A stretch of DNA of 64,000 nucleotides from positions 23,204,288 through 23,268,287 of the forward strand of contig CM069605.1 in the NCBI GenBank assembly GCA_035771175.1, read 5' to 3'. The DNA comes from Paratinospora sagittata (lineage: Eukaryota; Streptophyta; Magnoliopsida; Ranunculales; Menispermaceae). The notes under the pieces are model-generated. The model saw only the letters and a program-made list of their open reading frames with translations, ran no database searches and was not told the DNA's origin. Position numbers and translations under genes: made by a program. Shown piece by piece: positions 14,001-28,900 of the stretch (its first letter is position 1; each line of letters starts with the position of its first letter).

Positions 14001-17000
14001 TAATTTTCGAGAAAAATGTATGTTTTATTATAGAACCCTATCAGCGTGCTATCAACACTGATAGTGCGCTAGTGCCTTCTGAAAAATTTTGGCCAATTGC
14101 TGGATAGCCTTATTTTTGAAAAATTTATATTTTGACACTTAAGAACCATTCCATTGACACAAAACATATTGATATAAGATTAATAATTTTTAAATAATTT
14201 GAATCTCATTGAAATTATGATTAAAACCTTTCGAACATCATTTTTTCAAAATGAAATACTATATCGAAGTGATTTTGAAGACTTTGCAATTTTCAGAGTT
14301 TTAGTGTCAGAGATTGATCGAGATTTTACCCTACACACCAAAGATCAAACTAATGCATTAGACGTGAGATATGTCATCGTTCTTCGAGCTTGATCTTTTG
14401 TAGACTTCGAAAGCTATTGTTTGATGTGTTCTTGATGCAAAACAGGTGATGTGTTCGTTTTTGATGTGTTATCTTTCCGAGACCACTTCATACACTTACA
14501 GTTTAAAACAAAGGATAGCCTCTGCAAATCTAAGCACAAAAGGAATAAAATGAAGAACTTGCTGAACAATGACGTTATCATCAAGACAGATTGCAATTTT
14601 GATTCAATTCGAGGCTTCTTCTCTTGGAAAACTCTTTGGAAAGCTCAATCTAACTTGCAAAAATCATGTGTGTTGTATTTTTGAAAATCAGAGAATGAGT
14701 GTTTTATAAAATTAGAAGTTGCAGGTTAAAGAGCAAGAGAGTACAAAACGATTTGAATTCAAAACATTTTTCAATCTAAAGTTGTTTTAGGCGTGCGAGA
14801 CAATGGGAATCATCTAGGTGTTAGTAGAAAATATTTCAATAAAGATAACCTTTCAAAACTGTGTAAGGAATAGAAAAATCGAGCAAGCATAAGTGTCCAG
14901 ATTTTTCTCGTCAGAAATATCAAATTTTTGTCTCAGACGTGGATAGCGCGCTATTGGGTTGTGTACCATGTTCTCTTTTAGTAGGCTATAGCAGGTCGAT
15001 ATACACAAACCCGTGAGCTCGAGTTTTTCAGACTTTCCGATAGCGTGTTATCAAGGCCTATAGCGCGCTATTGCCCATCTCACTAAAAATGGAAAGATCA
15101 CTGCAACAGCTTTATAAGGAGTTATCAGAGGGGATAGCGCGCTGTAGATAATTTTCGAGAAAAACATATGTTTTATTATAGAACCCTATCAGCGTGCTAT
15201 CAACACTGATAGTGCGCTAGTGCCTTCTGGAAAATTTTGGCCAATTGCTGGATAGCCTTATTTTTGAAAAATTTATATTTTGACACTTAAGAACCATTCC
15301 ATTGACACAAAACATATTGATATAAGATTAATAATTTTTAAATAATTTGAATCTCATTGAAATTATGATTAAAACCTTTCGAACATCATTTTTTCAAAAT
15401 GAAATACTATATCGAAGTGATTTTGAAGACTTTGCAATTTTCAGAGTTTTAGTGCTGAGATTGATCGAGATTTTACCCTACACACCAAAGATCAAACTAA
15501 TGCATTAGACGTGAGATATGTCATCGTTCTTCGAGCTTGATCTTTTGTAGACTTCGAAACCTATTATTTGATGTGTTCTTGATGCAATACAGGTGATGTG
15601 TTCGTTTTTGATGTGTTATCTTTCCGAGACCACTTCATATACGTACAGTTTAAAACAAAGGATAGCCTCTGGAAATCTAAGCACAAAAGGAATAAAATGA
15701 AGAACTTGCCGAACAATGACGTTATCATCAAGACAGATTGCAATTTTGATTCAATTCGAGGCTTCTTCTCTTGGAAAACTCTTTGGAAAGCTCAATCTAA
15801 CTTGCAAAAATCATGTGTGTTGTATTTTTGAAAATCAGAGAATGAGTGTTTTATAAAATTAGAAGTTGCAGGTTAAAGAGCAAGAGAGTACAAAACGATT
15901 TGAATTCAAAACATTGTTCAATCTAAAGTTGTTTTGGGCATGGGAATCATCTAGGTGTTAGTAAAAAATATTTCAATAAAGATAACCTTTCAAAACTGTG
16001 TAAGGAATAGAAAATCGAGCAAGCATAAATGTCCAGATTTTTCTCGTCAGAAATATCAAATTTTTGTCTCAGACGTGGATAGCGCGCTATTGGGTTGTGT
16101 ATCATGTTCTCTTTTAGCAGGCTATAGGAGGTCGATATACACAAACCCGTGAGCTTGAGTTTTTCAGACTTTCCGATAGCGTGTTATCAAGGCCTATAGC
16201 GCGCTATTGCCCATCTCACTAAAAATGGAAAGATCATGCAACAGCTTTATAAGGACTTATCATAGGGGATAGCGCGCTATAGATAATTTTCGAGAAAAAC
16301 ATATGTTTTATTTTAGAACCCTATCAGCGTGCTATCAACACTGATAGTGCGCTAGTGCCTTCTGAAAAATTTTGGCCAATTGCTGGATAGCCTTATTTTT
16401 GAAAAATTAATATTTTGACACTTAAGAACCATTCCATTGACACAAAACATATTGATATAAGATTAATAATTTTTAAATAATTCAAATCTCATTGAAATTA
16501 TGATTAAAACCTTTCGAACATCATTTTTTCAAAATGAAATACTATATAGAAGTGATTTTCAACACTTTGCAATTTTCAGAGTTTTAGTGCTGAGATTGAT
16601 CGAGATTTTACCCTACACACCAAAGATCAAACTAATGCATTAGACGTGAGATATGTCATCGTTCTTCGAGCTTGATCTTTTGTAGACTTCGAAAGCTATT
16701 GTTTGATGTGTTCTTGATGCAATACAGGTGATGTGTTCGTTTTTGATGTGTTATCTTTCCGAGACCACTTCGTACACTTACAGTTTAAAACAAAGGATAG
16801 CCTCTGCAAATCTAAGCACAAAAGGAATAAAATGAAGAACTTGCTGAACAATGACGTTATCATCAAGACAGATTGCAATTTTGATTCAATTCGAGGCTTC
16901 TTCTCTTGGAAAACTCTTTGGAAAGCTCAATCTAGCATGCAAAAATCATGTGTGTTGTATTTTTGAAAATCAGAGAATGAGTGTTTTATAAAATTAGAAG

Positions 17001-19023
17001 TTGCAGGTTAAAGAGCAAGAGAGTACAAAACTATTTGAATTCAAAACATTTTTCAATCTAAACTTGTTTTGGGCGTGCGAGACAATGGGAATCATCTAGG
17101 TGTTAGTAGAAAATATTTCAATAAAGATAACCTTTCAAAACTGTGTAAGGAATAGAAAAATCGAGCAAGCATAAGTGTCCAGATTTTTCTCGTCAGAAAT
17201 ATCAAATTTTTGTCTCAGACGTGGATTGCGCTATTGGGTTGTGTATCATGTTCTCTTTTAGCAGGCTATAGCAGGTCGATATACACAAACCCGTGAGCTC
17301 GAGTTTTTCAGACTTTCCGATAGCGTGTTATCAAGGCCTATAGCGCGCTATTACCCATCTCACTAAAAATGGAAAGATCACTGCAACAGCTTTATAAGGA
17401 GTTATCAGAGGGGATAGCGCGCTATAGATAATTTTCGAGAAAAACATATGTTTTATTATAGAACCCTATCAGCGTGCTATCAACACTGATAGTACGCTAG
17501 TGCCTTCTGAAAAATTTTGGCCAATTGCTGGATAGCCTTATTTTTGAAAAATTACTATTTTGACACTAAAGAACCATTCCATTGACACAAAACATATTGA
17601 TATAAGATTAATAATTTTTAAATAATTCGAATCTCATTGAAATTATGATTAAAACCTTTCGAACATCATTTTTTCAAAATGAAATACTATATCGAAGTGA
17701 TTTTGAAGACTTTGCAATTTTCAGAGTTTTAGTGCTGAGATTGATCGAGATTTTACCCTACACACCAAAGATCAAACTAATGCATTAGACGTGAGATATG
17801 TCATCGTTCTTCGAGCTTGATCTTTTGTAGACTTCGAAAGCTATTGTCTGATGTGTTCTTGATGCAATACAGGTGATGTGTTCGTTTTTGATGTGTTATC
17901 TTTCCGAGACCACTTCATATACGTACAGTTTAAAACAAAGGATAGCCTCTGGAAATCTAAGCACAAAAGGAATAAAATGAAGAACTTGCCGAACAATGAC
18001 GTTATCATCAAGACAGATTGCAATTTTGATTCAATTCGAGGCTTCTTCTCTTGGAAAACTCTTTGGAAAGCTCAATCTAACTTGCAAAAATCATGTGTGT
18101 TGTATTTTTGAAAATCAGAGAATGAGTGTTTTATAAAATTAGAAGTTGCAGGTTAAAGAGCAAGAGAGTACAAAATGATTTGAATTCAAAACATTTTTCA
18201 ATCTAAAGTTGTTTTGGGCGTGCGAGATAATGGGAATCATCTAGGGGTTAGTAGAAAATATTTCAATAAAGATAACCTTGCAAAACTGTGTAAGGAATAG
18301 AAAAATCGAGCAAGCATAAGTGTCCAGATTTTTCTAGTCAGAAATATCAAATTTTTGTCTCAGACGTGGATAGCGCGCTATTGGGTTGTGTACCATGTTC
18401 TCTTTTAGCAGGCTATAGCAGGTCGATATACACAAACCCGTGAGCTCGAGTTTTTCAGACTTTCCGATAGCGTGTTATCAAGGCCTATAGCGCGCTATTG
18501 CCCATCTCACTAAAAATGGAAAGATCACTGCAACAGCTTTATAAGGAGTTATCAGAGGGGATAGCGCGCTGTAGATAATTTTCGAGAAAAACATATGTTT
18601 TATTATAGAACCGTATAGCGTGCTATCAACACTGATAGTGCGCTAGTGCCTTCTGGAAAATTTTGGCCAATTGCTGGATAGCCTTATTTTTGAAAAATTA
18701 ATATTTTGACACTTAAGAACCATTCCATTGACACAAAACATATTGATATAAGATTAATAATTTTTAAATAATTCGAATCTCATTGAAATTATGATTAAAA
18801 CCTTTCGAACATCATTTTTTCAAAATGAAATTCTATATCGAAGTGATTTTGAAGACTTTGCAATTTTCAGAGTTTTAGTGCTGAGATTGATCGAGATTTT
18901 ACCTTACACACCAAAGATCAAACTAATGCATTAGACGTGAGATATGTCATCGTTCTTCGAGCTTGATCTTTTGTAGACTTCGAAAGCTATTGTTTGATGT
19001 GTTCTTGATGCAATACAGGTGAT
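11012..19023. repeat. Seven-unit higher-order repeat of the satellite (about 8.0 kb), reference copy
   Basis: Seven distinguishable unit types (T1-T7) run in order from 11012. T1 has GTGTTTGTTTTTG. T2 has CATGTATTAG. T3 has AATGGATTAG and GATGAGTTC. T4 has GTGTCAGAGATTG upstream and C-family markers. T5 has CCTATTATTTG. T6 has CTTCGTACAC. T7 has CACTAAAGAACC upstream. The next T1 is at 19024, 8012 bp later. T2-T7 also occupy 1865-11011, with the T5-T6 pair doubled. T1-T4 recur at 21317-25902 after a doubled T7-T1 pair (17878-21316). Confidence 0.8.
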
Positions 19024-22000
19024 GTGTTTGTTTTTGATGTGTTATCTTTCCGAGACCACTTCATATACGTACAGTTTAAAACAAAGGATAGCCTCTGGAA
19101 ATCTAAGCACAAAAGGAATAAAATGAAGAACTTGCCGAACAATGACGTTATCATCAAGACAGATTGCAATTTTGATTCAATTCGAGGCTTCTTCTCTTGG
19201 AAAACTCTTTGGAAAGCTCAATCTAACTTGCAAAAATCATGTGTGTTGTATTTTTGAAAATCAGAGAATGAGTGTTTTATAAAATTAGAAGTTGCAGGTT
19301 AAAGAGCAAGAGAGTACAAAATGATTTGAATTCAAAACATTTTTCAATCTAAAGTTGTTTTGGGCGTGCGAGATAATGGGAATCATCTAGGGGTTAGTAG
19401 AAAATATTTCAATAAAGATAACCTTGCAAAACTGTGTAAGGAATAGAAAAATCGAGCAAGCATAAGTGTCCAGATTTTTCTAGTCAGAAATATCAAATTT
19501 TGTCTCAGACGTGGATAGCGCGCTATTGGGTTGTGTACCATGTTCTCTTTTAGCAGGCTATAGCAGGTCGATATACACAAACCCGTGAGCTCGAGTTTTT
19601 CAGACTTTCCGATAGCGTGTTATCAAGGCCTATAGCGCGCTATTGCCCATCTCACTAAAAATGGAAAGATCACTGCAACAGCTTTATAAGGAGTTATCAG
19701 AGGGGATAGCGCGCTATAGATAATTTTCGAGAAAAACATATGTTTTATTATAGAACCCTATCAGCGTGCTATCAACACTGATAGTACGCTAGTGCCTTCT
19801 GAAAAATTTTGGCCAATTGCTGGATAGCCTTATTTTTGAAAAATTACTATTTTGACACTAAAGAACCATTCCATTGACACAAAACATATTGATATAAGAT
19901 TAATAATTTTTAAATAATTCGAATCTCATTGAAATTATGATTAAAACCTTTCGAACATCATTTTTTCAAAATGAAATACTATATCGAAGTGATTTTGAAG
20001 ACTTTGCAATTTTCAGAGTTTTAGTGCTGAGATTGATAGAGATTTTACCCTACACACCAAAGATCAAACTAATGCATTAGACGTGAGATATGTCATCGTT
20101 CTTCGAGCTTGATCTTTTGTAGACTTCGAAAGCTATTGTCTGATGTGTTCTTGATGCAATACAGGTGATGTGTTCGTTTTTGATGTGTTATCTTTCCGAG
20201 ACCACTTCATATACGTACAGTTTAAAACAAAGGATAGCCTCTGGAAATCTAAGCACAAAAGGAATAAAATGAAGAACTTGCCGAACAATGACGTTATCAT
20301 CAAGACAGATTGCAATTTTGATTCAATTCGAGGCTTCTTCTCTTGGAAAACTCTTTGGAAAGCTCAATCTAACTTGCAAAAATCATGTGTGTTGTATTTT
20401 TGAAAATCAGAGAATGAGTGTTTTATAAAATTAGAAGTTGCAGGTTAAAGAGCAAGAGAGTACAAAATGATTTGAATTCAAAACATTTTTCAATCTAAAG
20501 TTGTTTTGGGCGTGCGAGATAATGGGAATCATCTAGGGGTTAGTAGAAAATATTTCAATAAAGATAACCTTGCAAAACTGTGTAAGGAATAGAAAAATCG
20601 AGCAAGCATAAGTGTCCAGATTTTTCTAGTCAGAAATATCAAATTTTTGTCTCAGACGTGGATAGCGCGCTATTGGGTTGTGTACCATGTTCTCTTTTAG
20701 CAGGCTATAGCAGGTCGATAGACACAAACCCGTGAGCTCGAGTTTTTCAGACTTTCCGATAGCGTGTTATCAAGGCCTATAGCGCGCTATTGCCCATCTC
20801 ACTAAAAATGGAAAGATCACTGCAACAGCTTTATAAGGAGTTATCAGAGGGGATAGCGCGCTGTAGATAATTTTCGAGAAAAACATATGTTTTATTATAG
20901 AACCGTATCACCGTGCTATCAACACTGATAGTGCGCTAGTGCCTTCTGGAAAATTTTGGCCAATTGCTGGATAGCCTTATTTTTGAAAAATTAATATTTT
21001 GACACTTAAGAACCATTCCATTGACACAAAACATATTGATATAAGATTAATAATTTTTAAATAATTCGAATCTCATTGAAATTATGATTAAAACCTTTCG
21101 AACATCATTTTTTCAAAATGAAATTCTATATCGAAGTGATTTTGAAGACTTTGGAATTTTCAGAGTTTTAGTGCTGAGATTGATCGAGATTTTACCTTAC
21201 ACACCAAAGATCAAACTAATGCATTAGACGTGAGATATGTCATCGTTCTTCGAGCTTGATCTTTTGTAGACTTCGAAAGCTATTGTTTGATGTGTTCTTG
21301 ATGCAATACAGGTGATGTGTTTGTTTTTGATGTGTTATCTTTCCGAGACCACTTCATATACGTACAGTTTAAAACAAAGGATAGCCTCTGGAAATCTAAG
21401 CACAAAAGGAATAAAATGAAGAACTTGCCGAACAATGACGTTATCATCAAGACAGATTGCAATTTTGATTCAATTCGAGGCTTCTTCTCTTGGAAAACTC
21501 TTTGGAAAGCTCAATCTAACTTGCAAAAATCATGTGTGTTGTATTTTTGAAAATCAGAGAATGAGTGTTTTATAAAATTAGAAGTTGCAGGTTAAAGAGC
21601 AAGAGAGTACAAAATGATTTGAATTCAAAACATTTTTCAATCTAAAGTTGTTTTGGGCGTGCGAGATAATGGGAATCATCTAGGGGTTAGTAGAAAATAT
21701 TTCAATAAAGATAACCTTGCAAAACTGTGTAAGGAATAGAAAAATCGAGCAAGCATAAGTGTCCAGATTTTTCTAGTCAGAAATATCAAATTTTTGTCTC
21801 AGACGTGGATAGCGCGCTATTGGCTTGTGTACCATGTTCTCTTTTAGCAGGCTATAGCAGGTCGATACACACAAACCCGTGAGCTCGAGTTTTTCAGACT
21901 TTCTGATAGCGTGTTATCAAGGCCTATAGCGCGCTATTGCCCATCTCACTAAAAATGGAAAGATCACTGCAACAGCTTTATAAGGAGTTATCAGAGGGGA

Positions 22001-25000
22001 TAGCGCGCTGTAGATAATTTTCGAGAAAAACATATGTTTTATTATAGAACCGTATCAGCGTGCTATCAACACTGATAGTGCGCTAGTGCCTTCTGGAAAA
22101 TTTTGGCCAATTGCTGGATAGCCTTATTTTTGAAAAATTAATATTTTGACACTTAAGAACCATTCCATTGACACAAAACATATTGATATAAGATTAATAA
22201 TTTTTAAATAATTCGAATCTCATTGAAATTATGATTAAAACCTTTCGAACATCATTTTTTCAAAATGAAATTCTATATCGAAGTGATTTTGAAGACTTTG
22301 CAATTTTCAGAGTTTTAGTGCTGAGATTGATCGAGATTTTACCTTACACACCAAAGATCAAACTCATGTATTAGACGTGAGATATGTCATCGTTCTTCGA
22401 GCTTGATCTTTTGTAGACTTCGAAAGCTATTGTTTGATGTGTTCTTGATGCAATACAGGTGATGTGTTCGTTTTTGATGTGTTATCTTTCCGAGACCACT
22501 TCATATACGTATAGTTTAAAACAAAGGATAGCCTCTGGAAATCTAAGCACAAAAGGAATAAAATGAAGAACTTGCCGAACAATGACGTTATCATCAAGAC
22601 AGATTGCAATTTTGATTCAATTCGAGGCTTCTTCTCTTGGAAAACTCTTTCGAAAGCTCAATCTAACTTGCAAAAATCATGTGTGTTGTATTTTTGAAAA
22701 TCAGAGAATGAGTGTTTTATAAAATTAGAAGTTGCAGGTTAAAGAGCAAGAGAGTACAAAACGATTTGAATTCAAAACATTTTCCAATCTAAAGTTGTTT
22801 TGGGCGTGCGAGACAATGGGAATCATCTAGGTGTTAGTAGAAAATATTTCAATAAAGATAACCTTTCAAAACTGTGTAAGGAATAGAAAAATCGAGCAAG
22901 CATAAGTGTCCAGATTTTTCTCGTCAGAAATATCAAATTTTTGTCTCAGACGTGGATAGCGCGCTATTGGGTTGTGTATCATGTTCTCTTTTAACAGGCT
23001 ATAGCAGGTCGATATACACAAACCCGTGAGCTCGAGTTTTTCAGACTTTCCGATAGCGTGTTATCAAGGCCTATAGCGCGCTATTGCCCATCTCACTAAA
23101 AATGGAAAGATCACTGCAACAGCTTTATAAGGAGTTATCAGAGGGGATAACGCGCAGTAGATAATTTTCGAGAAAAACATATGTTTTATTATAGAACCCT
23201 ATCAGCGTGCTATCAACACTGATAGTGCGCTAGTGCGTTCTGGAAAATTTTGGCCAATTGCTGGATAGCCTTATTTTTGAAAAATTTATATTTTGACACT
23301 TAAGAACAATTCCATTGACACAAAACATATTGATATAAGATTAATAATTTTTAAATAATTCGAATCTCATTGAAATTATGATTAAAACCTTTCGAACATC
23401 ATTTTTTCAAAATGAAATACTATATCGAAGTGATTTTGAAGACTTTGCAATTTTCAGAGTTTTAGTGCTGAGATTGATCGAGATTTTACCCTACACACCA
23501 AAGATCAAACTAATGGATTAGACGTGAGATATGTCATCGTTCTTCGAGCTTGATCTTTTGTAGACTTCGAAAGCTATTGTTTGATGAGTTCTTGATGCAA
23601 TACAGGTGATGTGTTCGTTTTTGATGTGTTATCTTTCCGAGACCACTTCATATACGTACAGTTTAAAACAAAGGATAGCCTCTGGAAATCTAAGCACAAA
23701 AGGAATAAAATGAAGAACTTGCCGAACAATGACGTTATCATCAAGACAGATTGCAATTTTGATTCAATTCGAGGCTTCTTCTCTTGCAAAACTCTTTGGA
23801 AAGCTCAATCTAACTTGCAAAAATCATGTGTGTTGTATTTTTGAAAATCAGAGAATGAGTGTTTTATAAAATTAGAAGTTGCAGGTTAAAGAGCAAGAGA
23901 GTACAAAACGATTTGAATTCAAAACATTTTTCAATCTAAAGTTGTTTTGGGCGTGCGAGACAATGGGAATCATCTAGGTGTTAGTAGAAAATATTTCAAT
24001 AAAGATAACCTTGCAAAATAGTGTAAGGAATAGAAAAATCGAGCAAGCATAAGTGTCCAGATTTTTCTCGTCAGAAATATCAGATTTTTGTCTCAGACGT
24101 GGATAGCGCGTTATTGGGTTGTGTATCATGTTCTCGTTTAGCAGGCTATAGCAGGTCGATATACACAAACCCGTGAGCTCGAGTTTTTTAGACTTTCCGA
24201 TAGCGTGTTATCAAGGCCTATAGCGCGCTATTGCCGATCTCACTAAAAATGGAAAGATCACTGCAACAGCTTTATAAGGTATCAAAGGGAATAGCGCGCT
24301 ATAGATAATTTTTGAGAAAAATGTATGTTTTATTATAGAACCCTATCAGCGTGCTATCAACACTGATAGTGCGCTAGTGCCTTCTGGAAAATTTTGGCCA
24401 ATTGCTGGATAGCCTTATTTTTGAAAAATTTATATTTTGACACTTAAGAACCATTCCATTGACACAAAACATATTGATATAAGATTAATAATTTTTAAAT
24501 AATTTGAATCTCATTGAAATTATGATTAAAACCTTTCGAACATCATTTTTTCAAAATGAAATACTATATCGAAGTGATTTTGAAGACTTTGCAATTTTCA
24601 GAGTTTTAGTGTCAGAGATTGATCGAGATTTTACCCTACACACCAAAGATCAAACTAATGCATTAGACGTGAGATATGTCATCGTTCTTCGAGCTTGATC
24701 TTTTGTAGACTTCGAAAGCTATTGTTTGATGTGTTCTTGATGCAAAACAGGTGATGTGTTCGTTTTTGATGTGTTATCTTTCCGAGACCACTTCATACAC
24801 TTACAGTTTAAAACAAAGGATAGCCTCTGCAAATCTAAGCACAAAAGGAATAAAATGAAGAACTTGCTGAACAATGACGTTATCATCAAGACAGATTGCA
24901 ATTTTGATTCAATTCGAGGCTTCTTCTCTTGGAAAACTCTTTGGAAAGCTCAATCTAACTTGCAAAAATCATGTGTGTTGTATTTTTGAAAATCAGAGAA

Positions 25001-25902
25001 TGAGTGTTTTATAAAATTAGAAGTTGCAGGTTAAAGAGCAAGAGAGTACAAAACGATTTGAATTCAAAACATTTTTCAATCTAAAGTTGTTTTAGGCGTG
25101 CGAGACAATGGGAATCATCTAGGTGTTAGTAGAAAATATTTCAATAAAGATAACCTTTCAAAACTGTGTAAGGAATAGAAAAATCGAGCAAGCATAAGTG
25201 TCCAGATTTTTCTCGTCAGAAATATCAAATTTTTGTCTCAGACGTGGATAGCGCGCTATTGGGTTGTGTACCATGTTCTCTTTTAGTAGGCTATAGCAGG
25301 TCGATATACACAAACCCGTGAGCTCGAGTTTTTCAGACTTTCCGATAGCGTGTTATCAAGGCCTATAGCGCGCTATTGCCCATCTCACTAAAAATGGAAA
25401 GATCACTGCAACAGCTTTATAAGGAGTTATCAGAGGGGATAGCGCGCTGTAGATAATTTTCGAGAAAAACTTATGTTTTATTATAGAACCCTATCAGCGT
25501 GCTATCAACACTGATAGTGCGCTAGTGCCTTCTGGAAAATTTTGGCCAATTGCTGGATAGCCTTATTTTTGAAAAATTTATATTTTGACACTTAAGAACC
25601 ATTCCATTGACACAAAACATATTGATATAAGATTAATAATTTTTAAATAATTTGAATCTCATTGAAATTATGATTAAAACCTTTCGAACATCATTTTTTC
25701 AAAATGAAATACTACATCGAAGTGATTTTGAAGACTTTGCAATTTTCAGAGTTTTAGTGCTGAGATTGATCGAGATTTTACCCTACACACCAAAGATCAA
25801 ACTAATGCATTAGACGTGAGATATGTCGTCGTTCTTCGAGCTTGATCTTTTGTAGACTTCGAAAGCTATTGTTTGATGTGTTCTTGATGCAAAACTGGTG
25901 AT

Positions 25903-28900
25903 GTGTTCGTTTTTGATGTGTTATCTTTCCGAGACCACTTCATACACTTACAGTTTAAAACAAAGGATAGCCTCTGCAAATCTAAGCACAAAAGGAATAA
26001 AATGAAGAACTTGCTGAACAATGACGTTATCATCAAGACAGATTGCAATTTTGATTCAATTCGAGGCTTCTTCTCTTGGAAAACTCTTTGGAAAGCTCAA
26101 TCTAACTTGCAAAAATCATGTGTGTTGTATTTTTGAAAATCAGAGAATGAGTGTTTTATAAAATTAGAAGTTGCAGGTTAAAGAGCAAGAGAGTACAAAA
26201 CGATTTGAATTCAAAACATTTTTCAATCTAAAGTTGTTTTGGGCATGGGAATCATCTAGGTGTTAGTAAAAAATATTTCAATAAAGATAACCTTTCAAAA
26301 CTGTGTAAGGAATAGAAAAATCGAGCAAGCATAAGTGTCCAGATTTTTCTCGTCAGAAATATCAAATTTTTGTCTCAGACGTGGATAGCGCGCTATTGGG
26401 TTGTGTACCATGTTCTCTTTTAGTAGGCTATAGCAGGTCGATATACACAAACCCGTGAGCTCGAGTTTTTCAGACTTTCTGATAGCGTGTTATCAAGGCC
26501 TATAGCGCGCTATTGCCCATCTCACTAAAAATGGAAAGATCACTGCAACAGCTTTATAAGGAGTTATCAGAGGGGATAGCGCGCTGTAGATAATTTTCGA
26601 GAAAAACATATGTTTTATTATAGAACCCTATCAGCGTGCTATCAACACTGATAGTGCGCTAGTGCCTTCTGGAAAATTTTGGCCAATTGCTGGATAGCCT
26701 TATTTTTGAAAAATTTATATTTTGACACATAAGAACCATTCCATTGACACAAAACATATTGATATAAGATTAATAATTTTTAAATAATTTGAATCTCATT
26801 GAAATTATGATTAAAACCTTTCGAACATCATTTTTTCAAAATGAAATACTATATCGAAGTGATTTTGAAGACTTTGCAATTTTCAGAGTTTTAGTGCTGA
26901 GATTGATCGAGATTTTACCCTACACACCAAAGATCAAACTAATGCATTAGACGTGAGATATGTCATCGTTCTTCGAGCTTGATCTTTTGTAGACTTCGAA
27001 ACCTATTATTTGATGTGTTCTTGATGCAATACAGGTGATGTGTTCGTTTTTGATGTGTTATCTTTCCGAGACCACTTCATATACGTACAGTTTAAAACAA
27101 AGGATAGCCTCTGGAAATCTAAGCACAAAAGGAATAAAATGAAGAACTTGCCGAACAATGACGTTATCATCAAGACAGATTGCAATTTTGATTCAATTCG
27201 AGGCTTCTTCTCTTGGAAAACTCTTTGGAAAGCTCAATCTAACTTGCAAAAATCATGTGTGTTGTATTTTTGAAAATCAGAGAATGAGTGTTTTATAAAA
27301 TTAGAAGTTGCAGGATAAAGAGCAAGAGAGTACAAAACGATTTGAATTCAAAACATTTTTCAATCTAAAGTTGTTTTGGGCGTGCGAGACAATGGGAATC
27401 ATCTAGGTGTTAGTAGAAAATATTTCAATAAAGATAACCTTGCAAAATAGTGTAAGGAATAGAAAAATCGAGCAAGCATAAGTGTCCTGAGTTTTCTCGT
27501 CAGAAATATCAGATTTTTGTCTCAGACGTGGATAGCGCGTTATTGGGTTGTGTATCATGTTCTCGTTTAGCAGGCTATAGCAGGTCGATATACACAAACC
27601 CGTGAGCTCGAGTTTTTTAGACTTTCCGATAGCGTGTTATCAAGGCCTATAGCGCGCTATTGCCGATCTCACTAAAAATGGAAAGATCACTGCAACAGCT
27701 TTATAAGGAGTTATCAAAGGGAATAGCGCGCTATAGATAATTTTCGAGAAAAATATATGTTTTATTATAGAACCCTATCAGCGTGCTATCAACACTGATA
27801 GTGCGCTAGTGCCTTCTGGAAAATTTTGGCCAATTGCTGGATAGCCTTATTTTTGAAAAATTTATATTTTGACACTTAAGAACCATTCCATTGACACAAA
27901 ACATATTGATATAAGATTAATATTTTTTAAATAATTTGAATCTCATTGAAATTATGATTAAAACCTTTCGAACATCATTTTTTCAAAATGAAATACTATA
28001 TCGAAGTGATTTTGAAGACTTTGCAATTTTCAGAGTTTTAGTGCTGAGATTGGTCGAGATTTTACCCTACACACCAAAGATCAAACTAATGCATTAGACG
28101 TGAGATATGTCGTCGTTCTTCGAGCTTGATCTTTTGTAGACTTCGAAAGCTATTGTTTGATGTGTTCTTGATGCAAAACTGGTGATGTGTTCGTTTTTGA
28201 TGTGTTATCTTTCCGAGACCACTTCATACACTTACAGTTTAAAACAAAGGATAGCCTCTGCAAATCTAAGCACAAAAGGAATAAAATGAAGAACTTGCTG
28301 AACAATGACGTTATCATCAAGACAGATTGCAATTTTGATTCAATTCGAGGCTTCTTCTCTTGGAAAACTCTTTGGAAAGCTCAATCTAACTTGCAAAAAT
28401 CATGTGTGTTGTATTTTTGAAAATCAGAGAATGAGTGTTTTATAAAATTAGAAGTTGCAGGTTAAAGAGCAAGAGAGTACAAAACGATTTGAATTCAAAA
28501 CATTTTTCAATCTAAAGTTGTTTTGGGCATGGGAATCATCTAGGTGTTAGTAAAAAATATTTCAATAAAGATAACCTTTCAAAACTGTGTAAGGAATAGA
28601 AAAATCGAGCAAGCATAAGTGTCCAGATTTTTCTCGTCAGAAATATCAAATTTTTGTCTCAGACGTGGATAGCGCGCTATTGGGTTGTGTACCATGTTCT
28701 CTTTTAGTAGGCTATAGCAGGTCGATATACACAAACCCGTGAGCTCGAGTTTTTCAGACTTTCCGATAGCGTGTTATCAAGGCCTATAGCGCGCTATTGC
28801 CCATCTCACTAAAAATGGAAAGATCACTGCAACAGCTTTATAAGGAGTTATCAGAGGGGATAGCGCGCTGTAGATAATTTTCGAGAAAAACTTATGTTTT

